A program made the translations under genes and the position numbers. Positions 1-8,177 of a stretch of 64,000 nucleotides of DNA are shown piece by piece; within the stretch, counting starts at the first letter, position 1, and each line of letters begins with the position of its first letter. The notes beneath the pieces are model-generated. The model had not been told where the DNA came from. It searched no databases and worked only from the letters and a program-made list of their open reading frames with translations. The stretch is from Arenibacter sp. F26102 (GTDB lineage: Bacteria; Bacteroidota; Bacteroidia; Flavobacteriales; Flavobacteriaceae). The DNA lies in NCBI RefSeq assembly GCF_023015865.1, contig NZ_JALKBC010000008.1, positions 124,001-188,000 on the forward strand. The letters are read 5' to 3'.

Positions 1-1
1 T

Positions 2-256
2 TATTTTAAGGTCGGAGGCGAAACCTATAATCTCACAATTGGCGATAGCATATATCTACCTAGGAAAGTTCCGCACGCGTGGACCCAAGTATCTGAAAAA
101 GGTAAAATGCTAGTAATTTTTCAGCCCGCAGGCAAAATGGAGAATATTTTTGTTACCATGGCAGCATTGGATCATGAACCAAATACCAAAGAGATCTCGC
201 AACTATTTGCAGACAATGAAATGCAGGTTGTAGGACCTCCCTTGAAAATTGATTGA
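2..256 (+). CDS. C-terminal fragment of a cupin-domain protein
   Basis: The frame is open from the window edge to a TGA at 254-256 and gives 84 residues without a start, so the gene begins upstream. The visible part reads as the second half of a small beta-barrel cupin: a glycine-containing strand (VGGETYNLTIGDSIYLPRKV), then PHAW, where the His is at the usual place of the second cupin metal motif, then a short helical tail. Small cupins of this sort occur as stand-alone binding or enzymatic domains, and no substrate can be named from this fragment. The next gene in the same direction starts more than 400 bases later behind its own promoter, so they are probably not co-transcribed. Confidence 0.7.
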   Translation, partial: YFKVGGETYNLTIGDSIYLPRKVPHAWTQVSEKGKMLVIFQPAGKMENIFVTMAALDHEPNTKEISQLFADNEMQVVGPPLKID

Positions 257-690
257 TCTGTCTCCCAAGACAGTGCGATAAATTGAAACATACCTCATTC
301 AATGACTATTTATTATTAAACAAACACATGCCTTGAACCTTACAATCCATGCAGCAATAGAATGGATATTACTATAAGGTAATGACCAATATCATATTAG
401 ATCACCTTCATAATTACTTCCTTTGTTATTACAATTGCAACACCTTATCGTGTGCCGTAATCCAATCTTGTTCAAACAACGATTAAGAATCCGGATTATA
501 TTGAAAAAGGACTTTCCAATAATAAAAACGTCCATTTGAGTCCAATGAAAAAAAGGAAAACATATCATTTAGAATGGTATTTCATGTACCCACTGATTTG
601 GAACCAAGGATACCCCCCAAAATTAGTGAAGGTCATTTATTGCAAAATCCAAATTAATTGAATCATGAACAATTATTAACTCCGACTAAC
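257..690. other. 434-base intergenic region and long pfkB leader
   Basis: This gap holds the operator at 382-395 and its -7 element at 418-425. That leaves a leader of roughly 260 nt before the likely pfkB start. An open frame at 461-661, with an ATG at 545, would encode 38 residues (starting MKKRKTYHLEW). I do not recognise it and see no ribosome binding site, so it is not called as a gene. It could be a decayed gene or chance. Confidence 0.5.
382..395. promoter_or_regulatory. Crp/Fnr-type operator upstream of pfkB-glk
   Basis: ATGACCAATATCAT is identical to the copies at 32324 and 36555. The centre is 388.5. Rightward, TTCCTTTG at 418-425 ends exactly 36.5 bp from the centre and differs from TAnnTTTG only at its second base. 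Leftward, the equivalent octamer is poor. Confidence 0.7.
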
Positions 691-1632
691 ATGCGTAAAA
701 AAATAGTAACTCTTACATTAAATCCCGTATTGGACAAAAGCGTTACAGTAGCTGGCATTAGCCCTAACACGAAACTTCGTTGTACTGCGCCAACTTACGA
801 TGCGGGAGGAGGTGGCATTGATGTATCCCGTGCCGTTAAAAAATTGGGAATGGATTCACTCTGTATATATCTCGCAGGCGGTCCTACCGGAGAACATTTA
901 AAACAACTTTTGGACAAGGCAGGTATTGACCAATTAGCGATTCCCATTAGGGGATGGACACGCGATAATCTTGCTGTTACCGATACCATTACCAATTTAC
1001 AATACCGCTTTGGGGTTCCTGGACCAAATGTAGAAAAAGAAGAATGGGAAACCCTACTTGATCAATTGGAAAAAAATTTGGAAGAAGGTGACTATTTGGT
1101 GGCCAGCGGTAAATTGCCGCCTGGAATTCCCGATGATTTTTACGTTCAGGTAGCCGAAGTGGCCAAAAATAAAAAGTCAAGGTTTGTATTGGACACTTCC
1201 GGTGAGGCTTTGGTAAAGGCCACTAAATCCAAAGTTTTTATGCTTAAACCCAATTTGGGCGAGCTAAGTTCCTTATGCGGGGTAGAATCCATATCCGCTA
1301 TGGAACTGGAACCATTGGCCAAAAAGTTTTTGAATGAGCATGATTGTGAGATACTAGTAGTCTCTTTGGGTGCAAAAGGAGCCCTATTGGCTACTAAAAA
1401 CCTAATGGAGCATATTCCCGCACCCACTGTTCTACAAAAAAGTACCATTGGAGCGGGTGATAGTATGGTGGCAGGTATGATCGTGAGTCTGCTTCAGGGC
1501 AAAACCTATAGTGAGATGGTAAAATATGGTGTAGCCTGTGGTACTGCAGCTACCATGCATGAAGGTACTCAACTATGCAATAAGAACGATGCGGATAATT
1601 TGTACCAATGGGTCCTAAAGACACAAAAGTAA
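691..1632 (+). CDS. pfkB: 6-phosphofructokinase, PfkB type
   Basis: The product is a 313-residue ribokinase-fold sugar kinase that phosphorylates fructose 6-phosphate with ATP in glycolysis. It follows the E. coli PfkB pattern closely from the N-terminus (TLTLNPVLD, then KLRCTAP and a GGGGIDVSRA substrate loop). It has SGKLPPG in the middle and the family's anion-hole/catalytic motif STIGAGDSMVAGM near residue 265, where the Asp of GAGD is the base. E. coli PfkB is 309 residues. A TTG in frame at 658 would add 11 residues, but the ATG at 691 places the start where PfkB proteins begin. glk follows 60 bases downstream, so the pair probably forms one transcript from the operator-promoter at 382-425. 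pfkB is also a member of the mycobacterial DosR regulon, which fits the stress context here. Confidence 0.9.
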   Translation: MRKKIVTLTLNPVLDKSVTVAGISPNTKLRCTAPTYDAGGGGIDVSRAVKKLGMDSLCIYLAGGPTGEHLKQLLDKAGIDQLAIPIRGWTRDNLAVTDTITNLQYRFGVPGPNVEKEEWETLLDQLEKNLEEGDYLVASGKLPPGIPDDFYVQVAEVAKNKKSRFVLDTSGEALVKATKSKVFMLKPNLGELSSLCGVESISAMELEPLAKKFLNEHDCEILVVSLGAKGALLATKNLMEHIPAPTVLQKSTIGAGDSMVAGMIVSLLQGKTYSEMVKYGVACGTAATMHEGTQLCNKNDADNLYQWVLKTQK

Positions 1633-1692
1633 ACCAGCAAAAAGTCGATAAATATGGACAAGAACAAAGCTATTGCATAAAAGATTCCTACC

Positions 1693-2769
1693 ATGGAAAA
1701 TATTCAAAAATTCGCCCTACCTGCCCTCCATGAAGGGGAGATTCCGTTGGCATTCATGAACACCAATGCACCCCATAACAAAGGGATAATTTTGGCAGCT
1801 GATGTTGGCGGTACAAAAACAAATTTGGCACTTTTTAAAGTGCAGGCCGGCAATCTGCTTCCATTAAAGGAAAAGTCGTATCCCACGAAAAAATATAAAT
1901 CCTTTATGGAGATAGTGGCTGCCTTTCATACCAAAGAATTGCCAAGGATAAATGGGGTTTGTTTAGGGCTTGCCGGTCCTGTAACCCAAGGCAAGGTATC
2001 TGGAACTAATTTTTCCTGGGACATAGAAAGCGAAGAAATTAGTAGAGAGCTGCATATTAGTTCCGTTTCCTTGATCAATGATATGGAGGCTAATGCCTAT
2101 GGACTTGCGGCACTCGAAGAAAAGGATTTTGAAACACTAAAATCTGGTCCCAAAATACCAGGTAATGCAGCTCTAATATCGCCAGGCACTGGACTTGGGG
2201 AGGCGGGAATGTTCTGGGATGGATTCCACTACCATCCGTTCGCTTGTGAGGGTGGTCATTGCGATTTTAGCCCACGGAATGAATTGGACATAAAGATTTT
2301 GCAATACTTCCAACAAAAATATGGGCATGTGAGTTGGGAGAGATTATTATCCGGTCCGGGAATATTAGATCTATATATGTTCTTACGGGCAATTAGTGGC
2401 ATAAAGGAGCCTCAATGGCTTAGTGATCAAATGTCGGAGGAAAATCCTTCCGCCACCATTACCAAGATAGCCTTGGAAGCAAAAGATTCTGTTTGTGTAG
2501 AAACTTTGGACCTTTTCATACGATTCTTGGCTATAGAAGCAGCACAACTCGCTCTAAAATTTAAGGCTACCGGTGGAATATATATAGGCGGGGGCATCTT
2601 ACCAAAGATTATTAAAGGGGTTAAACGGGAAGTTTTTTACAGCAATTTTATCCAATCCGGGCGTTTAAATTTTCTCTTGGAAATGGTGCCGGTAAAAGTA
2701 ATCCTCAACGAAAAAACACCACTCCTTGGTGCAGCTTATTACGGTGCTATGGCACTTCGCTGGGATTAG
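1693..2769 (+). CDS. glk: Glucokinase
   Basis: Transfers phosphate from ATP to glucose, feeding glycolysis in the cytoplasm. The N-terminal phosphate-binding motif of the actin-like ATPase fold is clear (LAADVGGTKTNLALF, residues about 34-48). The sugar-binding regions follow (INDMEANAYG; SPGTGLGEAGMFW; ACEGGHCDFSP, where the Glu and His lie in the expected glucose site), with a C-terminal GGIYIGGGILPKI. This is the bacterial Glk family rather than ROK, because the ROK zinc-finger cysteines are absent. The ATG at 1693 gives 358 residues, slightly long; the ATG at 1756 would give 337 and is an equally possible start. It lies 60 bases after pfkB in the same direction. Together the two enzymes take glucose to fructose 1,6-bisphosphate apart from the isomerase step. 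Confidence 0.88.
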   Translation: MENIQKFALPALHEGEIPLAFMNTNAPHNKGIILAADVGGTKTNLALFKVQAGNLLPLKEKSYPTKKYKSFMEIVAAFHTKELPRINGVCLGLAGPVTQGKVSGTNFSWDIESEEISRELHISSVSLINDMEANAYGLAALEEKDFETLKSGPKIPGNAALISPGTGLGEAGMFWDGFHYHPFACEGGHCDFSPRNELDIKILQYFQQKYGHVSWERLLSGPGILDLYMFLRAISGIKEPQWLSDQMSEENPSATITKIALEAKDSVCVETLDLFIRFLAIEAAQLALKFKATGGIYIGGGILPKIIKGVKREVFYSNFIQSGRLNFLLEMVPVKVILNEKTPLLGAAYYGAMALRWD

Positions 2770-2835
2770 GATTTATTACACTTTTGAATCTGCCAAATAT
2801 TGATTTGGGATTTAAGACGCAGAATTGGGAATAGT

Positions 2836-3699
2836 TTAAAAATGTAGGGTCTGATGGTTTTTCTCATTAAAACTCATTAAGCTTACCCTACCGTAGTCCT
2901 CCATTTTCTTAACTAGGTCCTTATGGAACCATTTTTTAAGAAACCCCTTCTTTTCCCTTTCCAACATTACCACAATATCCGCATTTACTACTCCTAAATA
3001 TACTCTCAGTGTATCAAAAACATCCGCTGAAAACAATAGCTCAAATTCAATCTCTGGATAATCTACCTTATTTTGGAGTAATTCTTTAAACCACTCCATC
3101 GACAAGTCGCCCCCATATTCGTCATTTGTGGAAATATGCACCACCTTTATCTTAGCCTTTAATGGTTTGGCAATTTCAGTTAGTTTTTGGATGGCATGTA
3201 TATCTTCCTCCTCAAAATCTGTGGCATAGACTATGGTACGGATATTAATACGATCTACATCCTTAGGTATAGCCAAAACAGGACATGGTGCCTTTTCAAT
3301 CAGCTTCTTGGTGGTACTGCCCAAAATTAATTCCTCCAAACCGCTTCCTCCCTTAGTACCAACCACAATCATTTGGGCATGCCATTCTTCTGCCTTGGAA
3401 ATTATCCCTTTTATGACAGAACTGTTTTCTGCTGCCTCCAATCTTATATTAGGCTTTTCCCAATTGTCGCCAAGATGTTCCTTACATAATTTCTCCAATT
3501 TGGAACGGTTGGTTTTAAAAGCTACTTCCTGTATATGAGGAAGGGGATTATCAAGTGCTTCGGCCCCTAAAATACTGGGAAATTCAAATATATGGGTAAT
3601 AACCAAACGTGCGCCGAGTTTTTGACTCAAGGCATGTGCAAATTTCAAAGCAGAGACTGAGTTTTCTGAATAATCCGTGGCATAAAGCAGTGTTTTCAT
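2836..3699 (-). CDS. Tandem-domain universal stress protein
   Basis: The product has 287 residues made of two UspA domains in one chain. The N-terminal domain starts TLLYATDYSENS and carries the ATP-binding signature G-x2-G-x9-G-S (VGTKGGSGLEELILGS). The second domain starts near residue 152 (TIVYATDFEEED) and has lost the signature, ending VVMLEREKKGFLKKW. Usp proteins bind ATP and support survival under starvation, hypoxia or oxidative stress; the exact action is unknown. It is transcribed leftward, away from pta. The shared operator at 3854-3867 has an exact-spaced -7 element (TAATTTTA, minus strand, 3831-3824), giving a leader of about 118 nt. It is separated by 28 kb from the other ten Usp genes of the window but has the same architecture. 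Confidence 0.92.
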   Translation of the reverse strand: MKTLLYATDYSENSVSALKFAHALSQKLGARLVITHIFEFPSILGAEALDNPLPHIQEVAFKTNRSKLEKLCKEHLGDNWEKPNIRLEAAENSSVIKGIISKAEEWHAQMIVVGTKGGSGLEELILGSTTKKLIEKAPCPVLAIPKDVDRINIRTIVYATDFEEEDIHAIQKLTEIAKPLKAKIKVVHISTNDEYGGDLSMEWFKELLQNKVDYPEIEFELLFSADVFDTLRVYLGVVNADIVVMLEREKKGFLKKWFHKDLVKKMEDYGRVSLMSFNEKNHQTLHF

Positions 3700-3853
3700 T
3701 TTTGAGTTGTATTGAAATATTATGGACTAAACTTGCTGGTCAATTATTATTGCTATTAAACCTATCCCTAATTATATGGTTTAATCCAACAGCAAATTTG
3801 AAAGAGGGATAATGTTTGAGCAATAAAATTAGAGCCTTAAGTTGAATCAATAA
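3700..3853. other. usp leader
   Basis: Non-coding stretch between the leftward usp and the operator at 3854. It contains the leftward -7 element at 3824-3831. I see no other structure. Confidence 0.4.
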
Positions 3854-3867
3854 ATGACATCTATCAT
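3854..3867. promoter_or_regulatory. Bidirectional operator between usp and pta-ackA
   Basis: ATGACATCTATCAT, centre 3860.5. Leftward: TAATTTTA read on the minus strand at 3831-3824, exact 36.5-bp spacing, toward the usp at 2836-3699. Rightward: GATCTTCG at 3890-3897, same spacing but only four of six consensus bases, toward pta. Confidence 0.75.
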
Positions 3868-3948
3868 ATAAGGTAATCTTTCTTAGGCCGATCTTCGCAT
3901 TTGTAATAATGCTTGTTTAAAATAAAGTTTAAGAAATCCAATTGATTT

Positions 3949-6042
3949 ATGAGTAAAGCCATATATATAGCCACCACGGAACCCAATAGTGGAAAATCGA
4001 TCGTATCCTTGGGCCTTATGCAACTTTTATTGGGAAAAACTGCCAAAGTGGGTTATTTCAGGCCAATTATAGATGACTTTGAAAAGAACAATATCGACGA
4101 CCATATCGATACCATACTTAAGCATTTTGAGGTGGACCAAAAATTTGAGGATTCCTTTGCCTACACCCGTAGTCAGGTGGTACAACTTAAAAATATGGAC
4201 AGGGATGATGAAATAATAGGTAAAATCATCAATAAATATAAGGCTATTGAAGATCGGTTCGATATTGTTTTGGTGGAAGGAACCGATTTTTCTGGGGAAG
4301 GCGCCATCATAGAATGGGACATTAACGTACTTATAGCTAAGAACTTGGGTATTCCCGCGGTCATCATAGCTAACGGAAAGGGCAAGCCCCTACAAGAATT
4401 AGTCGGAAATATATACATGGCCTATGATTCCTTTAAGGAAAAAGGTGTGGAAGTACTGTTAGCGGTAGCCAATAAAGTGCAGCCGGAGAACGTTGATCTT
4501 GTGGTTTCCGGACTCAAGAAAAAACTACCCGAAAAAGTGTTGGTAGGGGCTATTCCCCTGAACCCCATTTTGGGAAATCCTACTGTAAAGGAAATTTCAC
4601 AAAAGCTTTCGGGCAAAATATTGTTTGGTGCGGATTTCATAAACAACCAAGCCGGCAAATTTAGTGTGGGAGCCATGCAACTCCGTAATTATCTCACCCA
4701 TTTAAAAGAAGATAGCTTGGTAATTACACCGGGGGATCGTGCAGATATTATTTTAGGTGCATTACAGGCCAACATCTCTACAAATTATCCCAATCTTTCA
4801 GGGATAATACTAACGGGTGGTCTGTTGCCAGAGGATTCTATCATTAAACTTATTGAGGGTCTGTCCGATATCATACCCATAATTTCGGTTGCAGACGGTA
4901 CTTTTTCGGTAACCAACCATATAGGTACCATAAAACCCAGAATATATGCAGAAAACAAGGAGAAAATAACAACCTCTATACAAGAATTCGAAAAATATGT
5001 CCCAATCAATGAATTGGCGGAACGCCTTATTACCTTTAAGGCCGAGGGGATTACTCCTCGGATGTTCCAGTACAATCTTTTAAAACGGGCAAAATCAGCC
5101 AAAAAACATATTGTTCTCCCAGAGGGTGCGGACGAACGTATCCTATTGGCCACTAAAAAGCTAATAGATACCAATGCAGTTATAATTACCTTGTTGGGTG
5201 ACCCTGAGCAAATAAAGACAAAAATTACGGAGCTGGATATTAATTTGAAATCCAGCAGCATCAATATTATAGACCCTAAATCGTCCCCTAATTTTTTGGA
5301 TTACGCCAACACCCTGTACGAGCTGCGCAAGAATAAAAATGTTAATCTCGCAATGGCGAAAGACCTTATGGAGGATGTCTCCTATTTTGGAACCATGATG
5401 GTCTACAAAGGCCATGCCGATGGTATGGTCTCCGGAGCCATTCATACTACCCAGCATACCATAAGGCCGGCATTGCAATTTATAAAAACTAGACCAGAGG
5501 TCTCCATAGTTTCATCGGTGTTCTTTATGTGTCTCCCCAATCGAGTTACCATATTTGGGGATTGTGCCATAAATCCAAATCCCACAGCAGAACAATTGGC
5601 TGAAATTGCCATTTCCTCGGCAGCTACCAGTACCGCTTTTGGCATTGAACCCAAGATTGCCATGCTATCCTATTCCTCTGGAGCCTCCGGGGTAGGTGAA
5701 GACGTGGATAGAGTGCGCAAGGCTACGGAAATTATAAAAATGAAACGGCCCGATCTAAAAGTGGAAGGGCCCATTCAGTACGATGCTGCAGTGGATATAA
5801 ATGTGGGCAGAAGTAAACTTCCGGATTCTGAGGTGGCCGGTCAGGCCAGTGTTTTTATTTTTCCGGACCTCAATACAGGAAACAACACCTATAAGGCCGT
5901 GCAAAGGGAAACTGGTGCCTTGGCCATTGGTCCAATGTTGCAAGGCCTGAACAAGCCGGTAAACGATCTAAGCCGTGGCTGTACCGTAGACGACATATTT
6001 AATACTGTAGTAATTACTGCCATACAGGCACAAGGCCTTTAA
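3949..6042 (+). CDS. pta: Phosphate acetyltransferase, long form
   Basis: Converts acetyl-CoA and phosphate to acetyl phosphate, the first step of ATP-yielding acetate formation. At 697 residues it is the long type, like the E. coli enzyme (714). It has an N-terminal P-loop NTPase-like domain (YIATTEPNSGKSIVSLG, residues 5-21), a central DRTGG-type domain around 220-340 (TPGDRADIILGALQA), and a C-terminal catalytic PTA/PTB domain from about 380 (HIVLPEGADERILLA; GMVSGAIHTTQHTIRPALQ; SYSSGASGVGEDVDRVR). ackA starts 24 bases after the stop, so the two form an operon. The upstream operator at 3854 suggests stress or low-oxygen control. Confidence 0.95.
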   Translation: MSKAIYIATTEPNSGKSIVSLGLMQLLLGKTAKVGYFRPIIDDFEKNNIDDHIDTILKHFEVDQKFEDSFAYTRSQVVQLKNMDRDDEIIGKIINKYKAIEDRFDIVLVEGTDFSGEGAIIEWDINVLIAKNLGIPAVIIANGKGKPLQELVGNIYMAYDSFKEKGVEVLLAVANKVQPENVDLVVSGLKKKLPEKVLVGAIPLNPILGNPTVKEISQKLSGKILFGADFINNQAGKFSVGAMQLRNYLTHLKEDSLVITPGDRADIILGALQANISTNYPNLSGIILTGGLLPEDSIIKLIEGLSDIIPIISVADGTFSVTNHIGTIKPRIYAENKEKITTSIQEFEKYVPINELAERLITFKAEGITPRMFQYNLLKRAKSAKKHIVLPEGADERILLATKKLIDTNAVIITLLGDPEQIKTKITELDINLKSSSINIIDPKSSPNFLDYANTLYELRKNKNVNLAMAKDLMEDVSYFGTMMVYKGHADGMVSGAIHTTQHTIRPALQFIKTRPEVSIVSSVFFMCLPNRVTIFGDCAINPNPTAEQLAEIAISSAATSTAFGIEPKIAMLSYSSGASGVGEDVDRVRKATEIIKMKRPDLKVEGPIQYDAAVDINVGRSKLPDSEVAGQASVFIFPDLNTGNNTYKAVQRETGALAIGPMLQGLNKPVNDLSRGCTVDDIFNTVVITAIQAQGL

Positions 6043-6065
6043 CTTAAATAGATAAATTTAATACT

Positions 6066-7256
6066 ATGAACATACTGATCATCAACGCTGGCAGTTCTTC
6101 CATAAAATATCAATTGATTCAAATGCCTTCGGAGCTATTGATCTGTAAGGGGGTGATAGAACGTATTGGCTCAAAAAACTCCACAGTGAACTATAAAACC
6201 GATACTGTGGATTCTGAGGAAATAGAGGAAATATCCAATCACAATGTAGGGTTCCTAAAAATGGCCAAGCTATTGATGGACCCCAGGAATGGGGTTATTA
6301 AAAATGTCAACGATATTGGAATTGTAGGCCACCGGGTGGTACATGGTGGAAATACCTTTTCAAAAACAACCTTGATTACACAGGAAGTAAAAGATAAAAT
6401 CCAAGAACTGTCCGTCCTTGCCCCATTGCACAATCCACATAACCTGGAAGGAATAGTATTGGCCGAAGAGGTTTTTCCCTCTGCCAAACAAATTGCTGTT
6501 TTTGATACCGCTTTTCACCATACAATGCCTGTTATGGCAAAAAAATATGCCGTGCCCAATGAACTTTATACCGATCGCCGTATCCAGGCCTATGGTTTTC
6601 ATGGCACCAGTCATAAATATGTGTCCGAAAGGGCCATTTCCTATCTACAATTGAATACATCCAAAATAATTACCATACACTTGGGCCATGGTTGCAGTAT
6701 GACCGCGGTGAGGGATGGAAAAAGTGTTGATCATTCAATGGGTTTCACCCCTTCCAACGGACTTATCATGGGCTCTAGAAGTGGAGATATAGACCATGCA
6801 CTGATTTTCTATTTGGTAAATAGTTTGGGATATAGTTTGGAAAAGGTAAAAACACTACTCACCAAAAAAAGTGGCATGCTCGGACTTACAGGTCATAGCG
6901 ATTTAAGGGATATTGAAGCCAAAGCAGCATCAGGAAATCAGGAATGTATTCTAGCTTTGGAAATGAACGCTTACCGCATAAAGAAATATATCGGCGCCTA
7001 TGCTGCCGCTATGAACGGTTTGGATGCCCTGGTCTTTACCGCGGGTATCGGGGAGAATTCCAGTACACTTAGGAAACTTGTATGTTCAGAAATGGACTAT
7101 TATGGCATAGTCCTGGATGCCAGTAAAAATGATATAAAGTCATCCGACATCCGGGAAATTAGTAACGCCAAGGCAGAGGTAAAAATATTGGTCATACCTA
7201 CCAACGAAGAGCTGGAGATAGCCAAACAGGCCTACAATCTATCTCAAAATCAATAA
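6066..7256 (+). CDS. ackA: Acetate kinase
   Basis: Makes ATP and acetate from acetyl phosphate and ADP. The 396-residue length is normal. Family motifs are in order: ILIINAGSSSIKYQL at the N-terminus, GHRVVHGG (88-95), FDTAFHHTMP (146-155, with the catalytic His), YGFHGTSHKYV (176-186), SMGFTPSNGLIMGSRSGDID (about 224-243), TAGIGENSS near 325. One oddity: the usual HLGNG nucleotide-binding segment reads HLGHG (205-209), so the conserved Asn is His208. Everything else looks functional. It is the second gene of the pta-ackA operon and ends in a convergent arrangement with the small gene at 7363-7572. Confidence 0.94.
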   Translation: MNILIINAGSSSIKYQLIQMPSELLICKGVIERIGSKNSTVNYKTDTVDSEEIEEISNHNVGFLKMAKLLMDPRNGVIKNVNDIGIVGHRVVHGGNTFSKTTLITQEVKDKIQELSVLAPLHNPHNLEGIVLAEEVFPSAKQIAVFDTAFHHTMPVMAKKYAVPNELYTDRRIQAYGFHGTSHKYVSERAISYLQLNTSKIITIHLGHGCSMTAVRDGKSVDHSMGFTPSNGLIMGSRSGDIDHALIFYLVNSLGYSLEKVKTLLTKKSGMLGLTGHSDLRDIEAKAASGNQECILALEMNAYRIKKYIGAYAAAMNGLDALVFTAGIGENSSTLRKLVCSEMDYYGIVLDASKNDIKSSDIREISNAKAEVKILVIPTNEELEIAKQAYNLSQNQ

Positions 7257-7284
7257 AATGGATACCATAGGTTTTTCGTTGATT

Positions 7285-7300
7285 ATTGGATAAATCCAAT
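7285..7300. terminator. Weak hairpin after ackA
   Basis: ATTGGA and TCCAAT flank a four-base loop and are followed by TTT. The stem is short and AT-rich, and it lies between convergent genes. It is only a possible terminator for pta-ackA. Confidence 0.3.
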
Positions 7301-7362
7301 TTTCCACCATTATTGATCATTAGTATAAAATACGTGAAATACGCCAGTGAAAAGGCTAACCT

Positions 7363-7572
7363 TTATTCCTTTTTTGCTTTACATGTCTTAATTCCAAACG
7401 GAAGGTACAAAGGACAAAAGCCCATAAAACTGGTAAGAAAAAAGACAATCGCCAATATCACTAGGACAATGCCGAGGGCTCCTGAGATAGTACCGTTATA
7501 ATAAAGCGCAATCAAAGCCGCAGCGACAACAAACCGGAAGATTCGGTCTACATTACCCATATTTTTCTTCAT
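7363..7572 (-). CDS. DUF2892-type small inner-membrane protein
   Basis: The product has 69 residues. The sequence MGNVDRIFRFVVAAALIALYY is the typical opening of DUF2892 proteins. It is followed by two transmembrane helices (about 10-28 and 30-50) and a short tail with GFCPLYLPFGIKTC, in which the CPLY segment is also family-typical. Function is unknown; members often sit near rhodanese or redox genes. It is read leftward from the shared operator at 7709-7722, whose left -7 element is TTACTTTG (minus strand 7686-7679) at the exact regulon spacing. Confidence 0.8.
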   Translation of the reverse strand: MKKNMGNVDRIFRFVVAAALIALYYNGTISGALGIVLVILAIVFFLTSFMGFCPLYLPFGIKTCKAKKE

Positions 7573-7708
7573 AATTATAAATTTAAGTTAGACATTAAAT
7601 AAGGAGCCAACAGCCAAGTTTGTATGGATTCGGAAGCTCTTTTTATGGTTGATTTTACAAATATTCAATTTAACACTTCAAAGTAAAGGGATATGTATAC
7701 GTCCTCAA

Positions 7709-7722
7709 ATGACATATATCAT
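7709..7722. promoter_or_regulatory. Bidirectional operator, DUF2892 gene and 7786 operon
   Basis: ATGACATATATCAT, centre 7715.5. Rightward: perfect -7 element TAAATTTG at 7745-7752, 36.5 bp from the centre, 33 bases before the ATG at 7786. Leftward: TTACTTTG on the minus strand at 7686-7679, also 36.5 bp, one mismatch. Confidence 0.85.
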
Positions 7723-7785
7723 TTCAGGGGTCATTAGGTTTAAATAAATTTGGAACCGACCTCATTATTTAACATATAAATTATC

Positions 7786-8172
7786 ATGGAAAAAGAAATC
7801 ATTTATAATTCCAACTTACATTTTGAACACGAAACTTGGAGACGCGAGCTCTTTTTTTGGAAGGATGAATTGATATTTTTCAATATTAGGCTTAGTGAAT
7901 TGGTCACTAGATGGACCAAAAAAGAGGTGCTGAAGCAACTGGAACACTTTCAAAATGAATTTATCCTACACGGAGGAGTAATAGAGGATATGTTGGAAGC
8001 TATTGAAATACATGAAACCCGGATAGCCGGACAAAATCTAACGGGACAGGATGCCATAGACACCACAATGGTAAAAAAACACATGGAGTTTAGGAAAAAA
8101 ATGGAGATACAAGAACAGATCTATGCCGATCTAAAAAAAGACTTCTTCCGATTTTTGACCAAATATCTATAA
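7786..8172 (+). CDS. Small helical protein of unknown function, paralog 1 of 3
   Basis: The product has 128 residues and is predicted to be almost entirely helical and soluble. I do not recognise a named family. It shares a pattern with the products at 11300-11698 and 48873-49280: a His-containing start, then W-x3-4-F-x2-[KD]-[DE]-E-x2-F-F/I-x2-[RL]-L, a central helix with an HE pair, and a C-terminal F-x-x-[LF]-x-[KS] segment. Here these read FEHETWRRELFFWKDELIFFNIRLSEL. The gene is driven by one of the best operator-promoters in the window (7709/7745) and is followed five bases later by the UbiB-like kinase gene. Confidence 0.8.
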   Translation: MEKEIIYNSNLHFEHETWRRELFFWKDELIFFNIRLSELVTRWTKKEVLKQLEHFQNEFILHGGVIEDMLEAIEIHETRIAGQNLTGQDAIDTTMVKKHMEFRKKMEIQEQIYADLKKDFFRFLTKYL

Positions 8173-8177
8173 TTTAT

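Noticed and set aside
545-661. 38-codon open frame ahead of pfkB
   Set aside because: No family, no ribosome binding site and no supporting codon evidence. Mentioned only as a possibility in the gap entry.
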